The notes beneath the pieces are model-generated. The model made no database searches and was not told where the DNA came from. It worked only from the letters and a program-made list of their open reading frames with translations. This document shows positions 24,616 through 33,288 of a stretch of 36,264 nucleotides of DNA, piece after piece. The DNA lies in NCBI RefSeq assembly GCF_000615975.1, contig NZ_BAMP01000040.1:1-36264 (forward strand). The letters are read 5' to 3'. Made by a program: the position numbers and the translations under genes. Each line of letters starts with the position of its first letter. Position 1 is the stretch's first letter. The DNA comes from Nitratireductor aquibiodomus NL21 = JCM 21793 (lineage in GTDB: Bacteria; Pseudomonadota; Alphaproteobacteria; Rhizobiales; Rhizobiaceae).

Positions 24616-24775
24616 GAAGCAGGCTGGATTACCGAGAATGGCGCGGCCGGTCCGCGCCATTTTTCATGGCCGTTTCCCTGCACCGGAACAATTTGCAGAA
24701 ACTGTTACGACAATCCGACTTTTATGACAGGAGGACGCGAGTAAAGTCCAGAAAATCTATCTGGAGTTGTAGAAA

Positions 24776-25318
24776 ATGCGTTCTTTGAAACTGTTCTTGA
24801 TTGTCGCTCTTTGTCTACTCGGCGCCCAGAATGCGTCTGCCGGTCGTCTCACTCTTTCAGCCGGGAACCGTGTCTGCCTGGAGAGCTGGAACGAACGCCG
24901 CGCGATGCGGCGTCTCTTTCCCGGCCGCATGCAACTGACGCTTGGCGACATGCATCGCCGCCACTGGATCGAGCGTTGCCGCACGATGTACCGGCTGCAC
25001 GACCGCGCCATTCCCTCATGGTCGCGCTGGCACGATCCGCATGGCCGCTTCGCAGGCTATTTCTACGGCTTCAACGATGTTTACGGCCTGGGACGGCCGC
25101 TCCTCCGGCCACGACACGGAACACGGTCGTTTTACTGGCGCTACCAGCCGGAACACACCTACCAGCGGGCGATGCCGCGCGCCTATCCGGGCCACAATGC
25201 CCGTGCGGCACATCTTGCCTGGTGCAGCAAAAAATATCGCTCCTACCGGGCCGGCGACAACAGCTTTCAGCCCTACAAGGGACCGCGCAGGCGCTGCGTC
25301 TCGCCCTATGGGCGATAG
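24776..25318 (+). CDS. BA14K family protein (second copy)
   Basis: A 180-residue exported protein with signal peptide (MRSLKLFLIVALCLLGAQNASA). Its long middle is unlike the first copy but also basic and aromatic (RRHWIERCRTMYRLHDR). It ends in the same BA14K domain (HLAWCSKKYRSYRAGDNSFQPYKGPRRRC). GGAG lies 11 bases before the ATG. The tandem copy suggests duplication followed by divergence outside the domain. Confidence 0.9.
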   Translation: MRSLKLFLIVALCLLGAQNASAGRLTLSAGNRVCLESWNERRAMRRLFPGRMQLTLGDMHRRHWIERCRTMYRLHDRAIPSWSRWHDPHGRFAGYFYGFNDVYGLGRPLLRPRHGTRSFYWRYQPEHTYQRAMPRAYPGHNARAAHLAWCSKKYRSYRAGDNSFQPYKGPRRRCVSPYGR

Positions 25319-25350
25319 AGCAATTCCAGGAAAAGCGGGGACGCTCCAGA
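25317..25350. repeat. Rhizobial-type intergenic repeat, copy 1
   Basis: A 34-bp segment beginning AGAGCAATTCCAGGAAAAG, 30 of 34 bases identical to 33213-33246. It starts at the stop codon of the second BA14K gene. Longer versions of this repeat are common between genes in Brucella and Mesorhizobium relatives as I recall. Confidence 0.65.
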
Positions 25351-25379
25351 ATGTCGCCGTCCGCCGCGGGCAATGACGC

Positions 25380-26240
25380 TTAACCGCGAAACAGCGCCCG
25401 ATAGGCGCGGGGCGTCATGCCGCGCAGCGCCTTGAACTGTCGGTTGAAATTGGCGAGCGAATGATAGCCCACCGCCTCGGCCACATGGCCGATCGGCTGA
25501 TCTCCCGATGAAAGGCGCATGCAGGCCTCGCCGATACGCAGCCGCATCACATAGTCGGAAATGCTGGTGCGCATGTGCCGGCGAAACAGGCGATGCAGGC
25601 CGGACGCGCTGAGCGCGGCGATCCCGGCCAGATCCCCATTGCTGAGACCTTCCGCATAGTGCGTGTGGATATGCAGCAATACCCGGTCGATCCGCTCGCG
25701 GTCGGCACGGTCGAGATCGCGGGCGGCCACTGTGCTTGCAAGAGGTTCGGCATCCCCGTCCCCGGCCAAAAGCAGAAGAACCCTGACCAGCGCGAGAAAC
25801 CGCTCGGCCAGTTCCACCTCGAACAGGGATTCAATCATCGGCCGCGCACGCGCGGAAACATGTGGCGAAAAGGCAAGCCCCGCCTCCGCGCGCGCCAGAA
25901 GCCCGGCGATGGGGCGCAGTTCGGCAAACCCCTCCCCCAGTGCCTGCGCCCATTCATGGCGAAACCACATGACCAGCGCCACATGTGGCTGCGCCGGGTC
26001 CGGCCGTGTGCGCGAAGCCCATGTGTGCGGCAGGTTCGCCCCCACCAGCACCAGATCGCCATCGCCGTATTCGCCGACATGGTCGCCGACAAAACGCTGT
26101 CCCTTCGAATTGAGCGTCAGCGTCAGCTCGTATTCGGGATGGTGGTGCCATTCGAAGGGAATGCCATCGTCGAGCCGCCGGTTGAGCATGCTCCAGGATG
26201 CCCCCGGCACGGTTGGCAATGTCTCAAGAAACGGCCTCAT
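25380..26240 (-). CDS. AraC family transcriptional regulator
   Basis: A 286-residue regulator. An N-terminal cupin-like sensor domain (~25-110: IPFEWHHHPEYELTLTLNSKGQRFVGDHVGEYGDGDLVLVGANLPHTW) has His residues typical of sugar- or small-molecule-binding. The C-terminal double helix-turn-helix runs from ~190 to 284 (LAGIAALSASGLHRLFRRHM, then IGHVAEAVGYHSLANFNRQFKALRGMTPRAYR). It is divergent from the dioxygenase gene with a 120-bp shared promoter gap, so it probably controls that gene. The inducer is unknown. Confidence 0.92.
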   Translation of the reverse strand: MRPFLETLPTVPGASWSMLNRRLDDGIPFEWHHHPEYELTLTLNSKGQRFVGDHVGEYGDGDLVLVGANLPHTWASRTRPDPAQPHVALVMWFRHEWAQALGEGFAELRPIAGLLARAEAGLAFSPHVSARARPMIESLFEVELAERFLALVRVLLLLAGDGDAEPLASTVAARDLDRADRERIDRVLLHIHTHYAEGLSNGDLAGIAALSASGLHRLFRRHMRTSISDYVMRLRIGEACMRLSSGDQPIGHVAEAVGYHSLANFNRQFKALRGMTPRAYRALFRG

Positions 26241-26360
26241 CGGGCGCTACCTCGTTACAAAACGCCATAATTGTATCAATATCGGCCATGTCAGTACAAC
26301 ACCGCCATGGGTTCCCGCAGTATTCTTTTGCCAGCAATGCAGGACACCAGGGAGGAAACC

Positions 26361-27302
26361 ATGCAGGAAGCGGTCATCAAACGCGACGCGCACCCTTCGA
26401 CCAGCAAGATGGGCACGCAGCTAAAAGACATCGAGAAGACGCTGCCCCTGCGCGTTCTTTCACCCGAAGACTGGCAGCACTGGACCACCAGGGGCTACGT
26501 GATCGTCCGTCAGGCCGTGCCGCAGGAGAATGTCGAACGTCTCGTCGACCTGCTCTGGACGTTTGACGAGAAAGACCCGAACGATCCTTCCACCTGGTAC
26601 GCCCCGCAGCGCCGCGAGCACAAAATGAAGGAGCTCAACAACACCGGCATGCTGGAGATCTACAATCACCAGCATCTGTGGGACAACCGGATGGAACCGC
26701 GGGTCTACGACGCCTTCGTGGACATCTGGGACCGGGAGGACCTTTGGGTGACCATCGACCGCGCCAATCTCAATGCGCCGAAGAAAAACCCCGGCAACCC
26801 CGACGGCTTCATCCACTGGGATGCAGACACATCGATCCGCCCACTGCCCATCGGCGTTCAGGGCGTTTTGAGCCTGAAAAAGCAGGATGGCGATGTCGGC
26901 GGTTTCCAGTGCATTCCCGAGCTCTTCGAGCATTTTGAGGAATGGGTAAAGACCCAGCCCGAAGACCGAGACCCGATGCACCCGGACACGACCGGTTTCA
27001 CAATCACCAACATCGACATGGAAGCGGGCGATCTCCTGATTTTCAATTCGCTCCTGGCGCATGGCGTGCGGCCGAACCATTCGAAGGACCGGGCGCGGAT
27101 GGCGCAATACATCTCCATGCACCCGGCCGAATACGAGAACGAGGAAGAACGCCAGGAACGCATCCGCCTGTGGCGCGAACTGGACCACCCCAAACGCGAC
27201 GCCTTCCCCGGCGACCCGCGCGAATGGGAAAAGAAGAACGCCAAGACGGCCGAGCTTACGGAGCTGGGGGAGAAGTTGCTGGGGTTGAAGGGTTGGGATT
27301 GA
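26361..27302 (+). CDS. Phytanoyl-CoA dioxygenase (PhyH) family Fe(II)/2-oxoglutarate oxygenase
   Basis: A 313-residue oxygenase. The iron triad is visible: His and Asp in HWDADTSIRP, and distal His in LLAHGVRPNHS with the following Arg for 2-oxoglutarate. Other conserved parts are GYVIVRQAVPQENVERLVDLLW and GGFQCIPELF. The C-terminal tail (HPKRDAFPGDPREWE) is shared with a broken copy at 27958-28160. ATG 26361 is preferred over the upstream frame because GGGAGGAAACC precedes it. The substrate is unknown; hydroxylation of a small acid or ectoine-like compound is typical for the family. The divergent AraC gene is the likely regulator. Confidence 0.92.
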   Translation: MQEAVIKRDAHPSTSKMGTQLKDIEKTLPLRVLSPEDWQHWTTRGYVIVRQAVPQENVERLVDLLWTFDEKDPNDPSTWYAPQRREHKMKELNNTGMLEIYNHQHLWDNRMEPRVYDAFVDIWDREDLWVTIDRANLNAPKKNPGNPDGFIHWDADTSIRPLPIGVQGVLSLKKQDGDVGGFQCIPELFEHFEEWVKTQPEDRDPMHPDTTGFTITNIDMEAGDLLIFNSLLAHGVRPNHSKDRARMAQYISMHPAEYENEEERQERIRLWRELDHPKRDAFPGDPREWEKKNAKTAELTELGEKLLGLKGWD

Positions 27303-27564
27303 GACGTGAGATCACGAGAAGGGTTTGCCGTCCGAGGCGAACCCTGGTCGCCGCATATTTGAAAAGAAGCAGGGTTCAGGATCTATCGCTTTCGATGGAA
27401 GCAAACCGCTTCCCGTTGGCCAGGGATAAGGCCTGTTTACGCCTGCCCGCTTTGTCCGTCTTCGATACATTGCGAAAAACCCCGCACACACATTTGCCGC
27501 AAACACTGAATAACCAGGCAGGCGTAGAATTAATTAACGCTTTAAAAAACAATGGTTTTAGGTA

Positions 27565-27813
27565 ATGAATAGAATATCAATTTCAATTATATCAATGATC
27601 ATAACAAGCGGATCTGCACTCGCCGCGGATGATAATTCCAATCTTGATCGATTCGAAGTGAGCGCTGAAGAAATCACAGTGGACGACACCAACGTTTTGC
27701 ATGCGAGCGGCAATGTCGTCCTTACCGATGAGCGCACAGAAATCCGTCTGGACAAGGCCAAGATCTCCTTCGAGGACGGCAAAACCATCATTGATGCGCT
27801 CGCCGCAAAATAG
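27565..27813 (+). CDS. LptA/OstA-like small periplasmic protein
   Basis: An 82-residue protein. The signal peptide (ends in GSALA) is followed by FEVSAEEITVDDTNVLHASGNVVLTDERTEIRLDKAKISFEDG. The pattern, ASGNVVLT plus a downstream strand of D-x-A-x-ϕ, is one repeat of the OstA/LptA fold that carries lipopolysaccharide across the periplasm. It is much shorter than LptA (usually about 170-220 residues), so it is either a truncated relative or a mini-protein with another role. No SD-like sequence is strong (TTAGGTA). It lies after a 260-bp gap with no other feature I can name. Confidence 0.7.
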   Translation: MNRISISIISMIITSGSALAADDNSNLDRFEVSAEEITVDDTNVLHASGNVVLTDERTEIRLDKAKISFEDGKTIIDALAAK

Positions 27814-27834
27814 GCTAACCGTGCCGGACGGGAT

Positions 27835-27957
27835 TCACGTCCGGCACCCGTCCCATAAATCAAACGCCGCGCCAATCTCCGTCGGACTTCGCCAGCGGAT
27901 GACGACAGGGCACACACGGTCTTTGCCTTCCATCTGGACATAAACCTCATCGGGAAT
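27835..27957 (-). pseudogene. PilZ domain gene fragment (3' end only)
   Basis: The translation IPDEVYVQMEGKDRVCPVVIRWRSPTEIGAAFD is nearly the same as the C-terminal third of the intact PilZ gene at 28731-29021. Everything upstream of IPDEV is missing, and the frame runs into the dioxygenase fragment. It has no start and no c-di-GMP-binding motif, so it is a remnant. Confidence 0.8.
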
Positions 27958-28160
27958 GAACCAGTATATCGCCATGCATCCGGCCGAATACGGAAACGAA
28001 GAAGAACGCCTCCGCCTCTGGCGCAAACTGGACCACCCCAAACGCGACGCCTTCCCCGGCGACCCGCGCGAATGAGAGAAAAAGAATTCAAAGACGGCCG
28101 AGCTTATAGAGCTTGGAAGAAAATTCTTGAACCTCGAGCCGTGGCAATCCGGCACCTGAT
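27958..28160 (+). pseudogene. Fragment of a second PhyH-type dioxygenase (3' end)
   Basis: It encodes NQYIAMHPAEYGNEEERLRLWRKLDHPKRDAFPGDPRE, then a TGA where the intact gene (27101-27300) has TGG, then EKKNSKTAELIELGRKF. About 45 bp around the DHPKRDAFPGDPRE codons are identical to the intact gene. The 5' three quarters are missing, a short in-frame deletion is present, and a stop interrupts the tail. It adjoins the PilZ remnant at 27957. Confidence 0.85.
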
Positions 28161-28188
28161 TGCACAACTCAATCGTTGTTGTATGACC

Positions 28189-28542
28189 TCACTCTCCTGT
28201 CAGCGCTCGAACGCCTGGCAGGAGAGGACTGATGTCCAGGCCTTTCGACAACTCCACCACACCCGTCTCCAAATCGACCAGGCAGACGAACGCCGGACGA
28301 TAAGCATCAGACAGGCCAGGGCCAGCGACGACTGCTACGCCGTATTTGGTGAATCCACCATCGTCAGGCAGAACGAGAGGGGCTGCCCAGGTCACGCGTG
28401 CCGCTTCAAGGCAACGTGAAGTCACATCCATTTTCCTCTCGATCATACCAGCGCCATCTTCCGCCCACGCACAAGCGGAGGAATATAAAAATAAAGACAA
28501 AGGAAACGAATATAATGAGAACTTATTCAAAACATTCTCCAA
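28189..28542 (-). CDS. Hypothetical exported protein
   Basis: A 117-residue protein with a likely signal peptide (KFSLYSFPLSLFLYSSACAWA). The mature part is CLEAARVTWAAPLVLPDDGGFTKYGVAVVAGPGLSDAYRPAFVCLVDLETGVVEL, which reads like a folded domain with two cysteines. The 5' end lies in a strongly AT-rich patch (28480-28640) unlike the rest of the chromosome. The family is unknown. The start is uncertain because several upstream codons are AT-rich and no clear ribosome site is visible. Confidence 0.6.
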   Translation of the reverse strand: MENVLNKFSLYSFPLSLFLYSSACAWAEDGAGMIERKMDVTSRCLEAARVTWAAPLVLPDDGGFTKYGVAVVAGPGLSDAYRPAFVCLVDLETGVVELSKGLDISPLLPGVRALTGE

Positions 28543-28730
28543 AATAAATTGGAAGAATACATGTAAAGACTAGGTACATAAAGTAAATTTTTCAAAATTA
28601 TTTATAAGCCATAATTTTAAATCAAGCAGTCAAATGGAAAACATGACGCGAGAAATCTCTGCAAGATACAGCGCTTGCGAGCCTTTGAAGTGGCAGGCAG
28701 CGGGACGATGTCGCTAGCCCACCTCAAAGT

Positions 28731-29021
28731 TCAATCAAATGCCACGCCGATCTCCGTCAGGCTTCGCCAGCGGATAACCGCCGGGCGCACACGGTCGCTG
28801 CCTTCGATCTCGACGTAAACCTCATCGGGAATGGCACAGATATCGCCAAAACGGATGCGGGCACCGTCTTCATTCAGGTCGAGAACGACCCCAGGAAGCA
28901 TGCAGCTTCCATTGTTCCAGAAAAGCCTGGCGCGGCGTTCGACATCTTCACGCGCATGCTCGCGCCGCTCGGTGTGAACCGGGTTTTCGGGACCTGTGGG
29001 CTTTTCCGTATCCGACATCAT
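28731..29021 (-). CDS. PilZ domain protein
   Basis: A 96-residue single PilZ domain that would bind cyclic di-GMP. The RxxxR-type N-terminal motif is seen as RREHAREDVERRARL, and the second motif as LDLNEDGARIRFGD (D/N-x-S-x-x-G in the canonical form; Asn and Glu replace it here). The end is VIRWRSLTEIGVAFD. AGGAGGCAAGG precedes the start. Single-domain PilZ proteins are abundant in rhizobia and often affect motility or exopolysaccharide. A broken paralogue lies 0.8 kb away. Confidence 0.88.
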   Translation of the reverse strand: MMSDTEKPTGPENPVHTERREHAREDVERRARLFWNNGSCMLPGVVLDLNEDGARIRFGDICAIPDEVYVEIEGSDRVRPAVIRWRSLTEIGVAFD

Positions 29022-29121
29022 CCTTGCCTCCTCAAGGCCAACCTTCCCATGAGGCTTCTGTAGCTAAAAACGTGCCAGAAACCTGTTTCATCCCGAAACA
29101 GATTTCACACCGTCCAGATGC

Positions 29122-29147
29122 AAAAAAGCCGCGGGCGATGCCGCGGC
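29122..29147 (-). terminator. Terminator of ilvC
   Basis: On the minus strand a GCCGCGG / CCGCGGC stem with a 6-nt loop is followed by TTTTTT, about 25 bp after the ilvC stop. Confidence 0.85.
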
Positions 29148-29172
29148 CTTCTGTCTGAGACTTTGGAAAAGA

Positions 29173-30240
<1,068 letters not shown>

Positions 30241-30900
30241 CTAGACCCTGTCCCGGCCGGTCGTCTCTTCTTTTCGCACTCCGAAGAGAACGAAAAACTG
30301 CTCCACCGCCTCCTCTGCGAGCGCGGCGTAATTCTCCGGCTGGCGTACGCCGGCCTCGCCCAGAAGCATGCGCACATGAAGGTCGCGCACGATCAGGCCA
30401 TAGAATGTGTGATAGGCAGCATCGCGGTCGCCATAGGCGATCAGGCCGCGCTGCCGGCCCGCCTCCAGAAGCGCGCCCGCGCGCTTGTCGATGCCATGTC
30501 TGCCCCGCTCAATGAGAAGCGCGCCCAGCCGGCTATCCTCGCGGCTCGCCTGCCCGATGGCCAGCCGGTTGAGCGCCAGCGATACATCGCCCCCCAGAAC
30601 CTGCAGAAGATCATTGGCGAAATCCACCAGATGCGTGCGAAAGCGCCCATGGTCGAGCTTCTCGCCGCCGTCGATCCGTGCGCGCACCTTGCTCGCCTGA
30701 TGCGCGATCATCGCGGCCAGAAGCCCGTCGCGGTCACCGAACCATTTATAGAGGCTTTCCTTGGAGCAATTGGCCGCCCGCGCCAGCCCTGCGGTCGTCA
30801 GCGCGCGTTCACCGCCCTCCACCAGGAGCCCGAGCGCCTTGTCCAGCACCGCGCGCTGGCGTGGCGTATAGTCATCCTGCATTTCCGGCATGTGGCGCAC
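30241..30900 (-). CDS. TetR family transcriptional regulator
   Basis: A 219-residue repressor. The N-terminal helix-turn-helix is RQRAVLDKALGLLVEGGERALTTAGLARAANCSKESLYKWFGDRDGLLAAMI, a classic TetR pattern. The C-terminal ligand domain (~80-200) is helical, with LALNRLAIGQASRE and VRDLHVRMLLG. A perfect 16-bp palindrome lies 26 bp before the start codon, so it is probably autoregulated. The downstream gene is ilvC, 48 bp away, but ilvC has its own good ribosome site, so a shared transcript is possible and regulation of ilvC by this protein is unproven. Confidence 0.92.
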   Translation of the reverse strand: MRHMPEMQDDYTPRQRAVLDKALGLLVEGGERALTTAGLARAANCSKESLYKWFGDRDGLLAAMIAHQASKVRARIDGGEKLDHGRFRTHLVDFANDLLQVLGGDVSLALNRLAIGQASREDSRLGALLIERGRHGIDKRAGALLEAGRQRGLIAYGDRDAAYHTFYGLIVRDLHVRMLLGEAGVRQPENYAALAEEAVEQFFVLFGVRKEETTGRDRV

Positions 30901-30926
30901 GAAGGTTTCTGTTCCCGCTCTCGTAT

Positions 30927-30942
30927 CGTACCGTACGGTACG
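30927..30942. promoter_or_regulatory. TetR operator candidate
   Basis: CGTACCGTACGGTACG is a perfect 16-bp palindrome just upstream of the tetR start. TetR-type repressors bind such sites as pairs of dimers. Position and symmetry make it the best operator candidate. Confidence 0.75.
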
Positions 30943-31093
30943 GTTCTGTCACACGATCCGCAGGATTGCAAGCCGGTTCGTAGGTATCATCGCCGCACTT
31001 CGGGAAAATGCGCTGGAATGAAACACGGAGCCCCGCATTGAGTTGGTGCGGGGGCACAGGATCGCTTCTATTCGGGGTACCAGGTGGCAGGCA

Positions 31094-31674
31094 TCAACGC
31101 CCGCACTGCCGCATCTGCTGACCATATTGATTGGCCATGCCAGCGGCCTTGCGGGCGGATTTCTGCATCTGCGGATTGTTGCGCCAGACACCGCGCCGAT
31201 AGCCCGCATGCCCGGCATAGTAGTTGAGATAAAGCCCGTAGCATCGTTGAGCGCCACGCCATTGGTGCGGTTGCTGGTCTGGTGATACCAGCCGACGAAA
31301 TCCACCGCATCCGCAAAGCTCGTGCGCCGCGCCATCACATTGCCCGTCTCGCGCCTGTAGCGCTCCCAGGTACCGTCGAGCGCCTGCGAATAGCCATAGG
31401 CGCTGGAAGCGCGCTTCCAAGGGATGAAGCCGAGCAGCTTGCGGCGTGGCGGGCGCGCATCGGCATCGAAGCCGGATTCGATCCGGATCGTGGCCATCAA
31501 CACCTCCGCCGGCACGCCATATTTGCGCTCAGCGCGCCTGGCCTCCGTATACCAGCCGCCGAAGAAGCCCTGCTTCTGGTCGAAGACGGAACAGACATTG
31601 TTGATGCTGCGCGGCGTCGAGGCACAGCCTGCCAACGCCAGCGCGAGCAGCATGATCACTGCAACGATACGCAT
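31094..31674 (-). pseudogene. Lipoprotein with lytic transglycosylase (SLT) domain, frameshifted
   Basis: A peptidoglycan-cleaving enzyme. The signal peptide and lipobox (LALAGC) are followed by YGVPAEVLMATIRIESGFDADARPPRR, which contains the catalytic Glu of the SLT fold (IESGF), then SSAYGYSQALDGTWERYRRETG and FADAVDFVGWYHQTSNR. The frame breaks near 31236 (GATGCTACGGGC). One added G gives TGLYLNYYAGHAGYRRGVWRNNPQMQ and a natural end at 31094. The repaired protein has 193 residues. GAGGTGTTCC sets the start at 31674. It is one of several single-base losses in this window and may be a sequencing error. Confidence 0.82.
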
Positions 31675-31788
31675 GGAACACCTCAAAACCCGCCCCCTGC
31701 ATAGATCAGGGAATCCTAAGAATCCCTGTCCATGCGCGTTAACGGTCTGGGCAATGCCGTGACCATTTATGGGCGATTCGGAGGTCGG

Positions 31789-32527
31789 TCAGCCCTCGCA
31801 GGCGCGGATGAAGCGGCGCACGGTTTCGGCCATGCCATATTCCAGCGCATCGGCGGTGAGCCCGTGGCCAATGGAGACCTCGCAGAGTTCCGGCATGCGG
31901 CGCGCCAGGCTGGAAGGTTCGCCACCGTCAGATCGTGACCGGCATTGACGCCAAGCCCGTGCGCGGCGGCGGCCTCCGCCGTTTTGCCAAGTTTTTCCAG
32001 CTCGATAGCGGCCTTTTCGGAATCATCATGCAACCGCCATATGGCCCCGTGTAGAGCTCTATCCGGTCCGCCCCGAGTGCGGCCGCTGCCGGCACCTGGC
32101 CCGGATCCGGGTCCGCAAAAAGCGAAACCCTGAAGCCCTGCTTCTTCAGCCGCGCGATGATGGGTTTGAGGAACTCGCCCTGCCCCGCAAAATCCCAGCC
32201 GTGGTCGGAGGTGGCCTGCGCCGGATCATCAGGCACCAGCGTCACCTGTTCGGGCTGGTTCTCCTCGACAAGCATCAGAAAGTCTTCCGTGGGAAACCCC
32301 TCGATATTGAACTCCCGGTCGGGAAATTCGTCATCGAGCAGCGCGCGGATTTCCGGCACGTCGGAAAACCGGATATGGCGCTGGTCCGGGCGCGGATGCA
32401 CGGTCAGCCCGCAGGCGCCCGCCTCAAGCGCGATGCGGCCAAGCCCGGTCACACTCGGCCATGGCAGGCCACGCCGGTTGCGCAGCATTGCGACAGCATT
32501 GAGATTGACGGAGAGTTTTGCCGGCAT
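31789..32527 (-). pseudogene. pdxJ: Pyridoxine 5'-phosphate synthase, two frameshifts
   Basis: PdxJ makes pyridoxine 5'-phosphate from 1-deoxyxylulose 5-phosphate and 3-amino-1-hydroxyacetone 1-phosphate. The N-terminus ([17 protein letters not shown]) and [17 protein letters not shown] are typical, as are [12 protein letters not shown] and VSLFADPD. The frame breaks near 32030 (after ELYTGPYGG) and again near 31908 (after LTVANLPA). Adding one base at each place gives [15 protein letters not shown] ... [11 protein letters not shown] and [26 protein letters not shown], ending FIRACEG. The repaired length is 246 residues, normal. Two independent losses of the same type inside one essential gene argue strongly for assembly error. 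Confidence 0.9.
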
Positions 32528-32654
32528 TGTTGCGTCCCGCTTTTCTGTTGCGCTCGATGCATTACCATCGCTCCATACCGCGTTCGGGACGGAACGGACA
32601 GGCCCAGATCGCGTTGTCGAGAAAGGCAGGCTGGAAAGCCGTCAGGAGCAGACC

Positions 32655-33050
32655 ATGACCGTCAACGACAATCCTCCAAATGTGCGGCGCATCGAGACGA
32701 GCCGCGACGATGCCTACGCCTTCGAGATCGTCGGCCACATTACGGCAGCCGACATGGAAAACCTCTACGGCCTGCTCGAAGGCGCCTACGAAGTGCATGA
32801 CAGGATCGACGTGCTTGTCATCATCCACGACTATGAAGGTTTCGACTGGCAGGCCGCCTTCAAGGAGCAGACGATGATCGGCAAGACCAACGCACTCAAG
32901 CATATCCGCAAATATGCAGTGGCTGGCGGACCGGCCTGGATGGGCACGACCATCGCCTTCTTCCGCCCGTTCTTCTCCATGGAGATGGAGTACTTTCCCT
33001 ATGAAAAGGTGGAAGAGGCGTGGAAGTGGCTGGGCGCGGAGCCGAGCTAG
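32655..33050 (+). CDS. STAS/SpoIIAA-like protein
   Basis: A 131-residue protein with the SpoIIAA-like fold: AYAFEIVGHITAADMENLYGLLEGAYEVHDRIDVLVIIHDYEGFDWQAAFKEQTMIG, then HIRKYAVAGGPAWMGTTIAFFRPFF and FPYEKVEEAWKWL. The DVLVIIHDYEGF strand-loop is characteristic. AGGAGCAGACC precedes the ATG at 32655, whereas the longer open frame starts inside pdxJ. The role of these proteins (lipid binding or signalling) is not settled. It is divergent from pdxJ. Confidence 0.88.
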   Translation: MTVNDNPPNVRRIETSRDDAYAFEIVGHITAADMENLYGLLEGAYEVHDRIDVLVIIHDYEGFDWQAAFKEQTMIGKTNALKHIRKYAVAGGPAWMGTTIAFFRPFFSMEMEYFPYEKVEEAWKWLGAEPS

Positions 33051-33071
33051 GGTCGGGACCCATTGATACGG
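33047..33071. repeat. Short repeat shared with 36074-36098
   Basis: CTAGGGTCGGGACCCATTG and the following six bases recur at 36074-36098 with four substitutions. It begins at the stop codon of the STAS gene. It may be the end of a small transposable or palindromic repeat; GGGTC and GACCC are self-complementary. Confidence 0.5.
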
Positions 33072-33212
33072 CTTGACCGGCCTGCCCCTGAATGGCTCGC
33101 CGGGCGGAGAGCTTCACCACGCAAAGGTGATTGGTCTGTGAAGCTGAGCCATGCTGACATGCTCGCTACCGCGCAGCGCCCTTTGTGCGTCCGAATGGAC
33201 GCACGGCGCTCC

Positions 33213-33246
33213 AGAGCAATTCCAGGAAAAGTGGAAGCGCTCCAGA
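33213..33246. repeat. Rhizobial-type intergenic repeat, copy 2
   Basis: Begins AGAGCAATTCCAGGAAAAG and is 30 of 34 bases identical to 25317-25350. It lies just upstream of the DUF3179 gene, within about 240 bp of otherwise non-coding DNA. Confidence 0.65.
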
Positions 33247-33288
33247 TGGGCAGACACCCGGGAGTTCCAAAACGTCACGCTAAAGGTA

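Noticed and set aside
25575-26424. Long rightward frames over the AraC gene
   Set aside because: Antisense shadows; the AraC reading has the complete helix-turn-helix domain.
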